Of a stretch of 36,060 nt of DNA, positions 8,339-15,621 are shown piece by piece. The DNA comes from Pseudomonas nitroreducens (GTDB lineage Bacteria; Pseudomonadota; Gammaproteobacteria; Pseudomonadales; Pseudomonadaceae), in contig NZ_JACHLI010000051.1 of assembly GCF_014204515.1 (NCBI RefSeq), positions 1 through 36,060 of the forward strand, in the 5' to 3' direction. The translations under genes and the position numbers were made by a program. A model generated the notes under the pieces. The model made no database searches. It worked only from the letters and a program-made list of their open reading frames with translations, and was not told the origin of the DNA. Positions within the stretch are counted from its first letter, which is position 1. Every line of letters starts with the position of its first letter.

Positions 8339-9685
8339 TCAAGACTTCGCGCCGGGCACCTGGCGTGGGGCCATGAAGAACATCCAGGCCAGGGCCAGGA
8401 AGTACATGGTCGGGATGATGGTGAAGAGGATCGCGTAGTTGTTGTGGGTGACGGTGAGGATGTAGCCGACGATCTGGGTCATGAACATCCCGCCGATGGC
8501 GGCGAACATGCCGCCGAAGCCGAACACCGTGCTCATCAGGTGCTTGGGCGTGTAGTCCATCACCAGGCTCCAGATGTTCGCCGTCCAGGCCTGGTGCGCG
8601 CCCACGCCCAGGGCGATGGCAGCCACGGCGATCCACAGGCCGCTGGCCTTGGCGGCGAAGATCACGCCGATGATGGCGCAGGCGCAGATGAACATCGACA
8701 GCAGGCGTGCGTGGATGGCGTTCATGCCGCGGCCGATCAGCCAGGACGAGAGGATGCCGCCGCCGATGCTGCCGAAGTCCGCGGTCAGCCAGATCAGCAT
8801 CAGCGGGATACCCATCTGGGTCACGCTGATGCCCAGGCCGTACTGCTGGTTGAGGAAGGGCGGCAGCCAGTAGAGGTAGAACCAGAACACCGGCGCGGTC
8901 AGCGAATAGGCCAGGGCGAAGGCCCAGGTGCCGCGCATGCGCAGCACGGCGGAGAAGGGCACGTGCTCGGCCGGCGGCTCGGCGGCTTCCTGGATGTAGT
9001 CCAGCTCGCTCTGCTTCACCGTCGGGTGTTCCTCGGGGTTGAAGTACTTCAGGCTCCACAGCACCACCCAGACGAAGCCCAGCGCGCTCATGCACAGGAA
9101 CGCCGCCTGCCAGCCCCAGGCGGCGAGGATCAGCGGCAGCAGCGCGGGAGTGACCATGGCGCCGACGTTGGTGCCGGCATTGAAGATGCCGGTGGCCATG
9201 GCCCGCTCGCCGGCGGGGAACCACAGCCGCGTGGTCTTCACGCAGGCCGGGTAGTTGGCAGCCTCGGTCAGGCCGAGGATGAAGCGGCAGACCATGAATC
9301 CGGCTGCTGAAGTCGCCAGGCCGTGGGCGCCGGTGGCGAAGCTCCACAGCAGCACGGCGAAGAAGAACGCGCGCTTCACGCCGATGCGGTCGATCAACCG
9401 GCCCTGCAGGACGAAGCCGATGGCGTAGCCGACCTGGAACCAGAAGTTGATGTTGGCGTAGTCCATGGCCGTCCAGGCCATCTTCTCGGCGAGCACCGGT
9501 TGCATCACGCCCAGGGCGGCGCGGTCGATGTAGTTCAGGGTGGTGGCGAAGAACACCAGGGCGAGCATGCCCCAGCGCACCTTGCCGACGGCCATGGCGC
9601 CACGCACCTTGCCGAAGAATGAGGAGCCGTGCGGGGTGACCGCAGCGAGGGGAGCGGATTGCGTATGGATCATGAGCGGGGCCAT
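8339..9685 (-). CDS. MFS transporter (anion:cation symporter type, quiC-linked)
   Basis: A 448-residue major facilitator with twelve predicted helices, of the ACS type used for organic and sugar acids. The N-terminal half shows NYIDRAALGVMQPVLAEKM in helix 1, the loop 2-3 motif GRLIDRIGVKRAF, and CRFILGLTEAANYPA in helix 4, all typical of ACS symporters. It is transcribed divergently from quiC across a 521-base region, and the order MFS-quiC-TetR is the same as PA0241-PA0243 in P. aeruginosa (recalled, not searched). Uptake of dehydroshikimate, shikimate, quinate or a related hydroaromatic acid is therefore a reasonable inference. Start: ATG 9685 or ATG 9673; neither has a strong ribosome site, and I keep the longer form. 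Confidence 0.85.
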   Translation of the reverse strand: MAPLMIHTQSAPLAAVTPHGSSFFGKVRGAMAVGKVRWGMLALVFFATTLNYIDRAALGVMQPVLAEKMAWTAMDYANINFWFQVGYAIGFVLQGRLIDRIGVKRAFFFAVLLWSFATGAHGLATSAAGFMVCRFILGLTEAANYPACVKTTRLWFPAGERAMATGIFNAGTNVGAMVTPALLPLILAAWGWQAAFLCMSALGFVWVVLWSLKYFNPEEHPTVKQSELDYIQEAAEPPAEHVPFSAVLRMRGTWAFALAYSLTAPVFWFYLYWLPPFLNQQYGLGISVTQMGIPLMLIWLTADFGSIGGGILSSWLIGRGMNAIHARLLSMFICACAIIGVIFAAKASGLWIAVAAIALGVGAHQAWTANIWSLVMDYTPKHLMSTVFGFGGMFAAIGGMFMTQIVGYILTVTHNNYAILFTIIPTMYFLALAWMFFMAPRQVPGAKS

Positions 9686-10074
9686 CCGTTATCGGGCTGA
9701 CGCGCAGCCTCGGGAATTATTGTCGTGCCGCAGGCGTCCCGCGCGCCACCGCCGATCGGCGAAGGTTGCAGGAGAGACGTGCGGTGGCTGGCGAAAATCA
9801 GTGCGCGCGATGGCGCCCGAGCAGGCTGCACAACCCTGGCATCAGGCGGGCCAGGACGGTTGGACGATAAGGAATGGCGGCGGCGAGGCGAGGAGGGAGG
9901 AGGTACATGAGCATTTACCCGTTCTTGAAATTGTTATGGATGACACGCAGGCCATCTCGCAGCGGCTGTCGGTGTGGCGAGGATTGAGGCAGGTCCCCGG
10001 ACAGCCGGATTGCGTCGACGTGGCTAAATCTTGAGCAGCGGCCGGGGGAGCGTCAATTCGATAAACGGCCTTTG

Positions 10075-10089
10075 GTTCGGTAATCGAAC
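10075..10089. promoter_or_regulatory. Inverted repeat upstream of quiC (second possible operator)
   Basis: GTTCG-GTAAT-CGAAC, perfect 5-base arms, placed just upstream of the CTAACCAGTTAG palindrome. It could be a second regulator site or overlap a -35 region. Confidence 0.35.
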
Positions 10090-10094
10090 ACAAA

Positions 10095-10108
10095 ACTAAC
10101 CAGTTAGT
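10095..10108. promoter_or_regulatory. Palindromic operator candidate for the TetR regulator, in front of quiC
   Basis: ACTAAC-CA-GTTAGT is a perfect 6-base-arm palindrome about 100 bases upstream of the quiC start in the MFS/quiC divergent region. TetR repressors commonly bind such sites, and the TetR gene lies just downstream of quiC. Assignment is by position. Confidence 0.55.
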
Positions 10109-10206
10109 ACACTTTAAATTGCTGCCGGGCCGGACCGCCAGAATAATCAGGCTCAGCCGGAGACCGATTCCAACAAGCCCTCACCACGCCCGGCAGGAGT
10201 CAGCAG

Positions 10207-12117
10207 ATGCAACGTTCGATCGCCACCGTTTCCCTGAGCGGAACCCTGCCGGACAAGCTCGAAGCCATCGCCGCCGCCGGTTTCGACGGCGTGGAAATCT
10301 TCGAGAACGATCTCCTCTATTACGGTGGCAGCCCGCGCGATGTACGCCGGGCCTGCGCCGACCTGGGGCTGGCGATCACCCTGTTCCAGCCGTTCCGCGA
10401 CTTCGAGGGCTGCCGCCGCGACCGCCTGCCGCGCAACCTCGACCGCCTGGAACGCAAGTTCGACCTGATGCAGGAACTGGGCACCGACCTGGTGCTGATG
10501 TGTAGCAACGTCGCCGCCGACTCGCTGGGCGTGCGCGAATTCCTCCTCGAAGACCTCGGCCTGGCCGCCGAGCGCGCCGGCGCCCGTGGCCTGCGGGTGG
10601 GCTACGAAGCCCTGGCCTGGGGGCGCCACGTGAATACCTGGCAGCAGGTCTGGGAGCTGGTGCGCGAGGTCAATCACCCGGCGCTGGGGGTGATCCTCGA
10701 CAGCTTCCACACCCTGTCGCTGAAGGGTGATCCGGCCGGCATCGCGCAGATTCCGGGGGAGAAGATCTTCTTCGTGCAGATGGCCGATGCGCCGATCCTG
10801 GCCATGGACGTACTGGAGTGGAGCCGGCACTTCCGCAACTTCCCCGGCCAGGGCGAGTTCGACCTGGCGGGCTTCCTCGCACCGATCCTGCAAAGCGGCT
10901 ATCGCGGCCCGCTATCGCTGGAAATCTTCAACGACGGCTTTCGCGCCGCGCCGCCGCGTGCCAACGCTGCCGATGGCCTGCGCTCACTGCTGTACCTGGA
11001 AGAGAAGACCCGCGAGCGGCTGCTCAGTGAGGGCACGCCGAAAGAACAGCTCGACTGCCTGTTCGCCCCGCCGCCGGCCAGCCCGCTGGAGGGCGTGGAG
11101 TTCCTCGAATTCGCCGTCGACGAAGCCCTCGGCGCGCGCCTGGGCAACTGGCTGCAGCGGCTGGGCTTCGCCCGCGTCGGCGAGCACCGTTCCAAGGCGG
11201 TGAGCCTGCTGCGCCAGGGCGACATCAATATCGTGCTCAACGCCGAACCCTATTCGTTCGGCCACAGCTTCTTCGAGGCCCATGGCCCGTCGCTGTGCGC
11301 CACCGCATTGCGCGTGCGCGACGCCGCCAGTGCGCTGGAGCGCGCGCAGGACTACAAGGGCCAGCCGTATCGTGGCCTGGTCGGCCCCAACGAGCGGGAG
11401 ATTCCTGCGGTGCGTGCGCCGGACGGCAGTCTGATCTATCTGGTCGAGGAGCGAGCGGCCGGCCAGACCATCTACGACGTGGACTTCCTCCTCGATCCCG
11501 CCGCCAAGCCGAGCGGCCAGCTGCAACGCATCGACCACGTGGCCATGGCGCTGCCGGCGGACGGGCTGGACAGCTGGGTGCTGTTCTACAAGGGCCTGTT
11601 CGACTTCGAGGCCGACGATGAAGTGGTGCTGCCCGACCCCTACGGCCTGGTGAAAAGCCGCGCCCTGCGTAGCACCAATGGCAGCGTGCGGTTGCCGCTG
11701 AACATCTCGGAGAATCGCAACACCGCGATCTCCCATGCGCTGTCCAGTTATCGTGGCTCCGGCGTCCACCACATCGCCTTCTCCTGCGAGGACATCTTCG
11801 CCGAGGTGGCGCGAGCGAAGGACGCCGGAGTGCCGTTGCTGGAAATCCCGCTCAACTATTACGACGACCTCGCCGCGCGTTTCGATTTCGACGACGAGTT
11901 CCTCAGCGAACTGGCCTACTTCAACGTGCTCTACGACCGCGACGCCAACGGCGGCGAGCTGTTCCACGTCTACACCGAGCCGTTCGAGGAGCGCTTCTTC
12001 TTCGAGATCATCCAGCGCCGCGGCGGTTACGCCGGCTACGGTGCGGCCAACGTCGCCGTGCGCCTGGCGGCCATGGCCCAGGCGCGCAACGGCACCACGC
12101 GCCGGCCTAAGGTCTGA
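10207..12117 (+). CDS. quiC: 3-dehydroshikimate dehydratase fused to an HPPD-like domain (QuiC1 type)
   Basis: A 636-residue cytoplasmic two-domain enzyme. Residues 1 to about 285 form a xylose-isomerase-like TIM barrel whose metal residues are visible as E134, D165, Q191 and E239. This domain dehydrates 3-dehydroshikimate to protocatechuate, feeding quinate and shikimate carbon into the beta-ketoadipate pathway. Residues about 295-636 are a vicinal-oxygen-chelate module like 4-hydroxyphenylpyruvate dioxygenase, with the expected iron ligands H444 (RIDHVAM), H521 or H522 (GVHHIAF) and E600 (FFFEIIQRRGGY). The order and length match the QuiC1-type fusion known in Pseudomonas. A good ribosome site, CAGGAG, precedes ATG 10207. 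The role of the second domain is not established. No shikimate/quinate dehydrogenase or 3-dehydroquinase gene lies next to it in this window. Confidence 0.93.
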   Translation: MQRSIATVSLSGTLPDKLEAIAAAGFDGVEIFENDLLYYGGSPRDVRRACADLGLAITLFQPFRDFEGCRRDRLPRNLDRLERKFDLMQELGTDLVLMCSNVAADSLGVREFLLEDLGLAAERAGARGLRVGYEALAWGRHVNTWQQVWELVREVNHPALGVILDSFHTLSLKGDPAGIAQIPGEKIFFVQMADAPILAMDVLEWSRHFRNFPGQGEFDLAGFLAPILQSGYRGPLSLEIFNDGFRAAPPRANAADGLRSLLYLEEKTRERLLSEGTPKEQLDCLFAPPPASPLEGVEFLEFAVDEALGARLGNWLQRLGFARVGEHRSKAVSLLRQGDINIVLNAEPYSFGHSFFEAHGPSLCATALRVRDAASALERAQDYKGQPYRGLVGPNEREIPAVRAPDGSLIYLVEERAAGQTIYDVDFLLDPAAKPSGQLQRIDHVAMALPADGLDSWVLFYKGLFDFEADDEVVLPDPYGLVKSRALRSTNGSVRLPLNISENRNTAISHALSSYRGSGVHHIAFSCEDIFAEVARAKDAGVPLLEIPLNYYDDLAARFDFDDEFLSELAYFNVLYDRDANGGELFHVYTEPFEERFFFEIIQRRGGYAGYGAANVAVRLAAMAQARNGTTRRPKV

Positions 12118-12215
12118 GCCGCTGCGCTTTGCCTGAAAGGTGTGGGGGCGCGCATAATCCGCGCATCTCTACCACCCAGCAGGCGCCCCTGGCGCCTGCC
12201 AGACGATGCCAAGCC

Positions 12216-12881
12216 ATGACCGACAGCACCACCCAGCCGGCCCCTGCCGAAGCCGCCCGCCGCGGCCGCAAGAACAACCCGGAGAAGACCCGCGAGGACA
12301 TCCTCCAGGCGGCCATCGTCGAGTTCGTCCAGCAGGGGCTTTCCGGCGCGCGGGTGGATGCCATCGCCGAGCGCATGAACACCTCCAAGCGGATGATCTA
12401 CTACTACTTCGGCAGCAAGGAACAGCTCTACCAGGCGGTGCTGGAGAAGCTCTACGGCGACATCCGCGGCACCGAGCAGACGCTGCACCTGGCCGAGCTG
12501 GAGCCGCTGGAAGCGATGCGCCGACTGGTGGATTTCACCTTCGACCACCACGACCGCAACGTCGACTTCGTGCGCATCGTCTGCATCGAGAACATCCACT
12601 ACGGCCAGTTCGCTTCGGGCTCCGAAGCGATCCGCTCGATGAACAGCAACATCCTGCGCACCATCGAGGACATCCTCCAGCGCGGCGCCGCCAGCGGCCA
12701 GTTCCGCGATGGCCTGCAGGCCATCGACGTGCACATGCTGATCAGCGGGTTCTGCTTCTATCGCGTGTCCAACCGCCATACCGTCGGTTCGCTGTTCCAG
12801 GTCGAGCTGGAAGACCCGACGATCAAGGTGCGGCACAAGGACATGATCATCGAGGCGGTGCTGCGCTACGTGCAGCCGTAA
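12216..12881 (+). CDS. TetR-family transcriptional regulator (quiC-linked)
   Basis: A 221-residue regulator with an N-terminal TetR helix-turn-helix at about residues 28-75, seen as the ILQAAIVEFVQQGLSGARV and TSKRMIYYYFGSKEQLYQAVL segments. A basic, RRGRKN-containing N-terminal tail precedes it. The C-terminal ligand and dimerisation domain is of the type found in aromatic and hydroaromatic-acid regulators. The frame is open from 12129, but ATG 12216 is the natural N-terminus. It follows quiC in the same direction with a 98-base gap. It is the likely controller of the quiC/MFS divergent promoter through the palindrome at 10095-10108; the effector is unknown, dehydroshikimate or protocatechuate being obvious guesses. 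Confidence 0.88.
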   Translation: MTDSTTQPAPAEAARRGRKNNPEKTREDILQAAIVEFVQQGLSGARVDAIAERMNTSKRMIYYYFGSKEQLYQAVLEKLYGDIRGTEQTLHLAELEPLEAMRRLVDFTFDHHDRNVDFVRIVCIENIHYGQFASGSEAIRSMNSNILRTIEDILQRGAASGQFRDGLQAIDVHMLISGFCFYRVSNRHTVGSLFQVELEDPTIKVRHKDMIIEAVLRYVQP

Positions 12882-12907
12882 GCCGGCACGACCGGTGCCG
12901 GGGTCGG

Positions 12908-13000
12908 CGTAGGAGCGGACTGCGTCCGCGATGGGTTGGCCGTGCTCCCTGGTTGATCGATGCGATGGTGATTCGATCGCGGACAGAGTCCGCTCCTACG
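12908..13000. repeat. Inverted pair of REP elements
   Basis: Arms at 12908-12932 (CGTAGGAGCGGACTGCGTCC...) and 12976-13000 (...AGTCCGCTCCTACG) are inverted copies separated by about 43 bases. The pair lies between the convergent TetR and GNAT genes. Confidence 0.88.
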
Positions 13001-13033
13001 CGACGGTGATGACACGGCCAGCTCCACACGAAG

Positions 13034-13483
13034 TCAGGTAGCCGGCCGTACCTTCTCATAGCGCACATCGCGCTCGTCCACCCGCCCGGCGAGCTGCCAG
13101 CCTCGGCGGAGGTAGAAGGCGTTGGCGCGGATTTCCTCGCCGCCATCGGTGACCAGCCAGATGCTGGGGTGGTCGCGGAACAGGAACTCTTCCGCCGCGG
13201 CCAGCAACAGTCCGCCCAGCCCGCGTCCTTCGAGTTCGGGCCGCACGAACAGCGCGAAGACTTCCGCAGCTTCGCCGTCGACCATGGCAAAGCCGCCGGC
13301 CTTGCCATCCCACTCGGCGATCCAGGCGCAGGGCGATGCCTGGATTACCTCGGCCAGAACCTGCGGCGTGATGCCCAGTTCGCTCATCTGCTCGCGGCTC
13401 AGGTGGTTCTGCCGCACGCTGGTGCGGATGTCGAAGAGGGTATCGATGTCGGCTACGGTGGCGCGACGAATGACGACGGTCAT
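13034..13483 (-). CDS. GNAT-family N-acetyltransferase
   Basis: A 149-residue acetyl-CoA-dependent acyltransferase. The GNAT motif A is visible as VRPELEGRGLGGLLLAAAEEF, containing the R/Q-x-x-G-x-G/A signature, after the beta-strand AEVFALFV; motif B follows at NAFYLRRGWQLAGR. The frame has two ATG codons, at 13489 and 13483. AAGGA directly abuts the first but lies six bases before the second, so 13483 is preferred. It lies 56 bases downstream of the next GNAT gene in the same direction and may be part of the same transcript, but its relation to the toxin-antitoxin pair is unclear. The acceptor substrate cannot be predicted. Confidence 0.82.
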   Translation of the reverse strand: MTVVIRRATVADIDTLFDIRTSVRQNHLSREQMSELGITPQVLAEVIQASPCAWIAEWDGKAGGFAMVDGEAAEVFALFVRPELEGRGLGGLLLAAAEEFLFRDHPSIWLVTDGGEEIRANAFYLRRGWQLAGRVDERDVRYEKVRPAT

Positions 13484-13539
13484 GAGCATTCCTTATCGTG
13501 AGAGTCTGGCGACGCCGGAGGGTGCCGCCAATCAGCGCG

Positions 13540-14043
13540 TCAGGACGCGGAGAAGGCCGTGTGATAGGCAACCATGCCGGTGGCCCTGGAGCCATCCAGC
13601 GACAGCGCCATGAAGTACTCCGGCGGCACGCCCTCGTACTGGATCGCCGGGTCCACGGCAAAGCCGAAGCGCGGGTAGTAGCGTGGGTCACCCAGTACGA
13701 CGCAGCCTCTGGCTCCTTGCGCCTTCAGCTGCGCCAGGCCCGCGCGGATCAGCGCAGCGCCGATGCCCTGGCCGTGCAGGTCGGGTCGCACGGACACGGG
13801 GCCCAGGCCGAACCAGCCCAGGTCCGCGCCATCCAGGGTGATGGGCGAGAAGGCCACATGGCCGACCACCTGGTCAGCCACCGTGGCGACCAGCGAAACA
13901 CTGAGCGCCCCGGCGGCGCGCAAGGCGTCGACGATGGCACCTTCTGTGCCATCGCTGTGCTCAGCCACGGCGAAGGCGGCTTCGATCACCTGGCGGATGA
14001 TGCCCGCGTCGGCGGGGCGTTCAGGACGGATGTGGTAATGCAT
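13540..14043 (-). CDS. YhbS/YjhQ-like GNAT acetyltransferase, putative antitoxin partner of YjhX
   Basis: A 167-residue GNAT protein of the YhbS/YjhQ group (COG3153 type). Characteristic parts are GHVAFSPITL, the acetyl-CoA loop VRPDLHGQGIGAALIRAGL, and the group motif VLGDPRYYPRFGF. ATG 14043 is preceded by AAAGGA at a suitable distance; the longer open frame to 14166 overlaps the yjhX gene and is rejected. It follows the yjhX homologue by 52 bases in the same direction. In E. coli, yjhX (topAI, a topoisomerase I inhibitor) and yjhQ (a GNAT) form a toxin-antitoxin pair, which is the basis for the antitoxin suggestion. Alternatively it is a housekeeping YhbS-type acetyltransferase that happens to be adjacent. 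Confidence 0.78.
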   Translation of the reverse strand: MHYHIRPERPADAGIIRQVIEAAFAVAEHSDGTEGAIVDALRAAGALSVSLVATVADQVVGHVAFSPITLDGADLGWFGLGPVSVRPDLHGQGIGAALIRAGLAQLKAQGARGCVVLGDPRYYPRFGFAVDPAIQYEGVPPEYFMALSLDGSRATGMVAYHTAFSAS

Positions 14044-14095
14044 GGGGCAAATCCTTTGGTGTGCGGCCGGGCCGCGAGCGACCCGGCCGGCTCGG

Positions 14096-14353
14096 TCAGC
14101 GGTTGTCCAGTTGCGGGCGCACGGCGCCCAGGCCCGTGGCGTTGATGCGATAGGGCGAACCGCCATGGGAGATGATCAGGCGCTTGGTCCTGAGCTTCCT
14201 GAAGACAGCCAGGGTGCAGTCGGCCAGCACGTACCCGTCACGGGTATAGCACTCGACGAAGACCACGCGCCCGGAGTCGTCGCGCTGGAAGGAGATGTGG
14301 CCGCCCTTGGCGAGGACGTGCAGGGTCCGTTGTTCCGGTCTGGAAATGTTCAA
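14096..14353 (-). CDS. yjhX: YjhX/TopAI family toxin (UPF0386)
   Basis: An 85-residue protein closely resembling E. coli YjhX (TopAI). It shares the EQRTLHVLAKGG opening, the VECYTRDG and DCTLAVFRKL blocks, and the ending with PYRIN, TGL and the terminal QLDNR. In E. coli, TopAI binds and inhibits DNA topoisomerase I, and YjhQ counteracts it. No ATG starts the homologous region; TTG 14353 places the N-terminus at LNISRPEQR, exactly where the family begins, and gives the usual length. The frame stays open to another TTG at 14452, so a longer form cannot be excluded. A 28-codon ORF upstream ends in TGA overlapping this TTG, which suggests translational coupling. The putative antitoxin gene follows. 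Confidence 0.88.
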   Translation of the reverse strand: MNISRPEQRTLHVLAKGGHISFQRDDSGRVVFVECYTRDGYVLADCTLAVFRKLRTKRLIISHGGSPYRINATGLGAVRPQLDNR

Positions 14354-14436
14354 GGTGGAAACCTGTATGCAGTAGGTGCGTAGAAACCGCAGACACAACG
14401 TCGTGTCCGCCAGTGTTTGTGCGCATCGATAACCAT
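14350..14436 (-). CDS. Possible 28-residue leader peptide translationally coupled to yjhX
   Basis: ATG 14436 begins a 29-codon frame, with the peptide starting MVIDAHKHWRTRRCVC and ending RFPP. Its TGA (14350-14352) overlaps the yjhX TTG start as TTGA. An AAGG sequence about 7 bases upstream could serve as ribosome site and lies inside the hairpin at 14427-14469. The E. coli topAI gene is controlled by an antibiotic-sensing leader peptide, so a leader here would be parallel. It may be chance; the coding evidence is only the overlap and position. Confidence 0.4.
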   Translation of the reverse strand: MVIDAHKHWRTRRCVCGFYAPTAYRFPP

Positions 14437-14469
14437 CCCGCCTTGTCGGCAAGGCGTCGGTGGTTATCG
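14427..14469. promoter_or_regulatory. Two-tier hairpin in the yjhX upstream region
   Basis: Outer arms CGATAACCA (14427-14435) and TGGTTATCG (14461-14469) enclose an inner perfect stem CGCCTTG (14439-14445), loop TCGG, CAAGGCG (14450-14456). On the yjhX strand the stem would cover the ribosome site of the leader ORF. Neither direction has a T-run. Could be an RNA switch or a regulator site. The rest of the 343-base gap to the LysR gene (14470-14696) shows nothing else clear. Confidence 0.55.
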
Positions 14470-14696
14470 GATTACTGCTATCTCCAACATGAAACCTGTC
14501 TCAACGGATGAGAGGGATGCCCGGATGTGGGCGGCGTGATTTTAAGTGTCGGGAGAGCGGGGGAGCAACCTGGAGGTTGTTGCCTCGTCTTTCCTCATAC
14601 GATGCCCCACGCCCGCGCGCGTAAACCTGCGCGTTTCGTCTCGATCGATGCGGTAAGCTGCGCAGCCTTGCCAGCGTTCCATGCGGAGAACGATCC

Positions 14697-15602
14697 ATGG
14701 AAGACCTCAACACCCTCTACTACTTCACCCAGGTGGTGGAGCAGGGTGGTTTCGCCGCTGCCGGCCGTGCGCTGGACATCCCCAAGTCCAAGCTCAGCCG
14801 GCGCATCGCCCAGCTGGAGGAGCGCCTGGGCGTGCGCCTGCTGCACCGCACCAGCCGACATTGCTCGCTGACCGAGATCGGCCAGGAGTACTACCAGCGT
14901 TGCGTGGCCATGCGCATCGAGGCGGAAGGCGCCTCCGAGGTGATCGAGCGCAACCGCGCCGAGCCGCGCGGGCTGGTGCGCCTGGCCTGCCCGACGACGC
15001 TGCTCAACTCCTGGGTCGGGCCGATGCTCACCCGCTACCTGCTCAAGTACCCGTTGGTGGAGCTGTTCATCGAGAGTACCAACCGCCGCGTCGACCTGCT
15101 CCACGAGGGCTTCGACATCGCCCTGCGGGTGCGCTTCCCGCCGCTGGAGAACACCGACATGGTGATGAAGGTGCTGGGCAACAGTACCCAGTGCCTGGTG
15201 GGAAGCCCCGACCTGCTGGAGCGCCTCGACACCGACAGCTCGCCCATGGGGCTGGGCCAGCTGCCCAGCCTGCACTGGGGCAGCATGCAGCGTGAATACC
15301 AGTGGGAGCTGTTCAACCAGGACAACGAGCGCCTGCTGATCTCGCACAAGCCGCGCCTGGTCACCGACGACCTGCTGGCCCTGCGCAACGCCGTGCTCGC
15401 CGGCGTCGGCATCGCCCACGTGCCGCGCGTGGCGGTGCGCGAGGACCTGGCCGCCGGCACGCTGGTGGAGATGCTGCCGGGCTGGTGGCCCAAGTGCGGC
15501 ATCGTCCACGCGATCTTCCCGTCGCGCCGCGGCCTGCTGCCTTCGGTGCGCACGCTGATCGACTTCCTCGCCGAGGAGTTCGGCGAGAGCGATATGGCCT
15601 GA
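14697..15602 (+). CDS. LysR-family transcriptional regulator
   Basis: A 301-residue LysR regulator. The N-terminal winged helix-turn-helix spans about residues 3-62, with the recognition part FAAAGRALDIPKSKLSRRI and the wing LGVRLLHRTSRHCSLTEIG. Residues about 90-295 form the periplasmic-binding-like effector domain, of the CrgA-like subgroup with a PRGLVRLACPTTLL linker. GGAG precedes ATG 14697. It is convergent with the efflux gene emrB-like (19 bases between stops) and divergent from yjhX. Its target is unclear: adjacent efflux genes have their own HxlR regulator. No effector can be assigned. Confidence 0.9.
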   Translation: MEDLNTLYYFTQVVEQGGFAAAGRALDIPKSKLSRRIAQLEERLGVRLLHRTSRHCSLTEIGQEYYQRCVAMRIEAEGASEVIERNRAEPRGLVRLACPTTLLNSWVGPMLTRYLLKYPLVELFIESTNRRVDLLHEGFDIALRVRFPPLENTDMVMKVLGNSTQCLVGSPDLLERLDTDSSPMGLGQLPSLHWGSMQREYQWELFNQDNERLLISHKPRLVTDDLLALRNAVLAGVGIAHVPRVAVREDLAAGTLVEMLPGWWPKCGIVHAIFPSRRGLLPSVRTLIDFLAEEFGESDMA

Positions 15603-15621
15603 TGCCCCGGCAACAGAATGC

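Larger units (their letters stand above)
9686..10206. other. Divergent intergenic region between MFS gene and quiC
   Basis: 521 bases with no credible gene. The quiC-proximal part is AT-richer and contains the inverted repeats at 10075-10089 and 10095-10108. The rest (9686-10050) shows nothing recognisable apart from GC-rich non-coding sequence. Confidence 0.5.

Noticed and set aside
9842..10093. Minus-strand 83-codon frame in the MFS/quiC intergenic region
   Set aside because: No ribosome site, no family resemblance, and it crosses the AT-rich promoter region with the operator.
14096..14452. 118-codon form of YjhX starting at TTG 14452
   Set aside because: The extra 33 residues have no counterpart in the family, and the start lies within a hairpin; kept only as an alternative.
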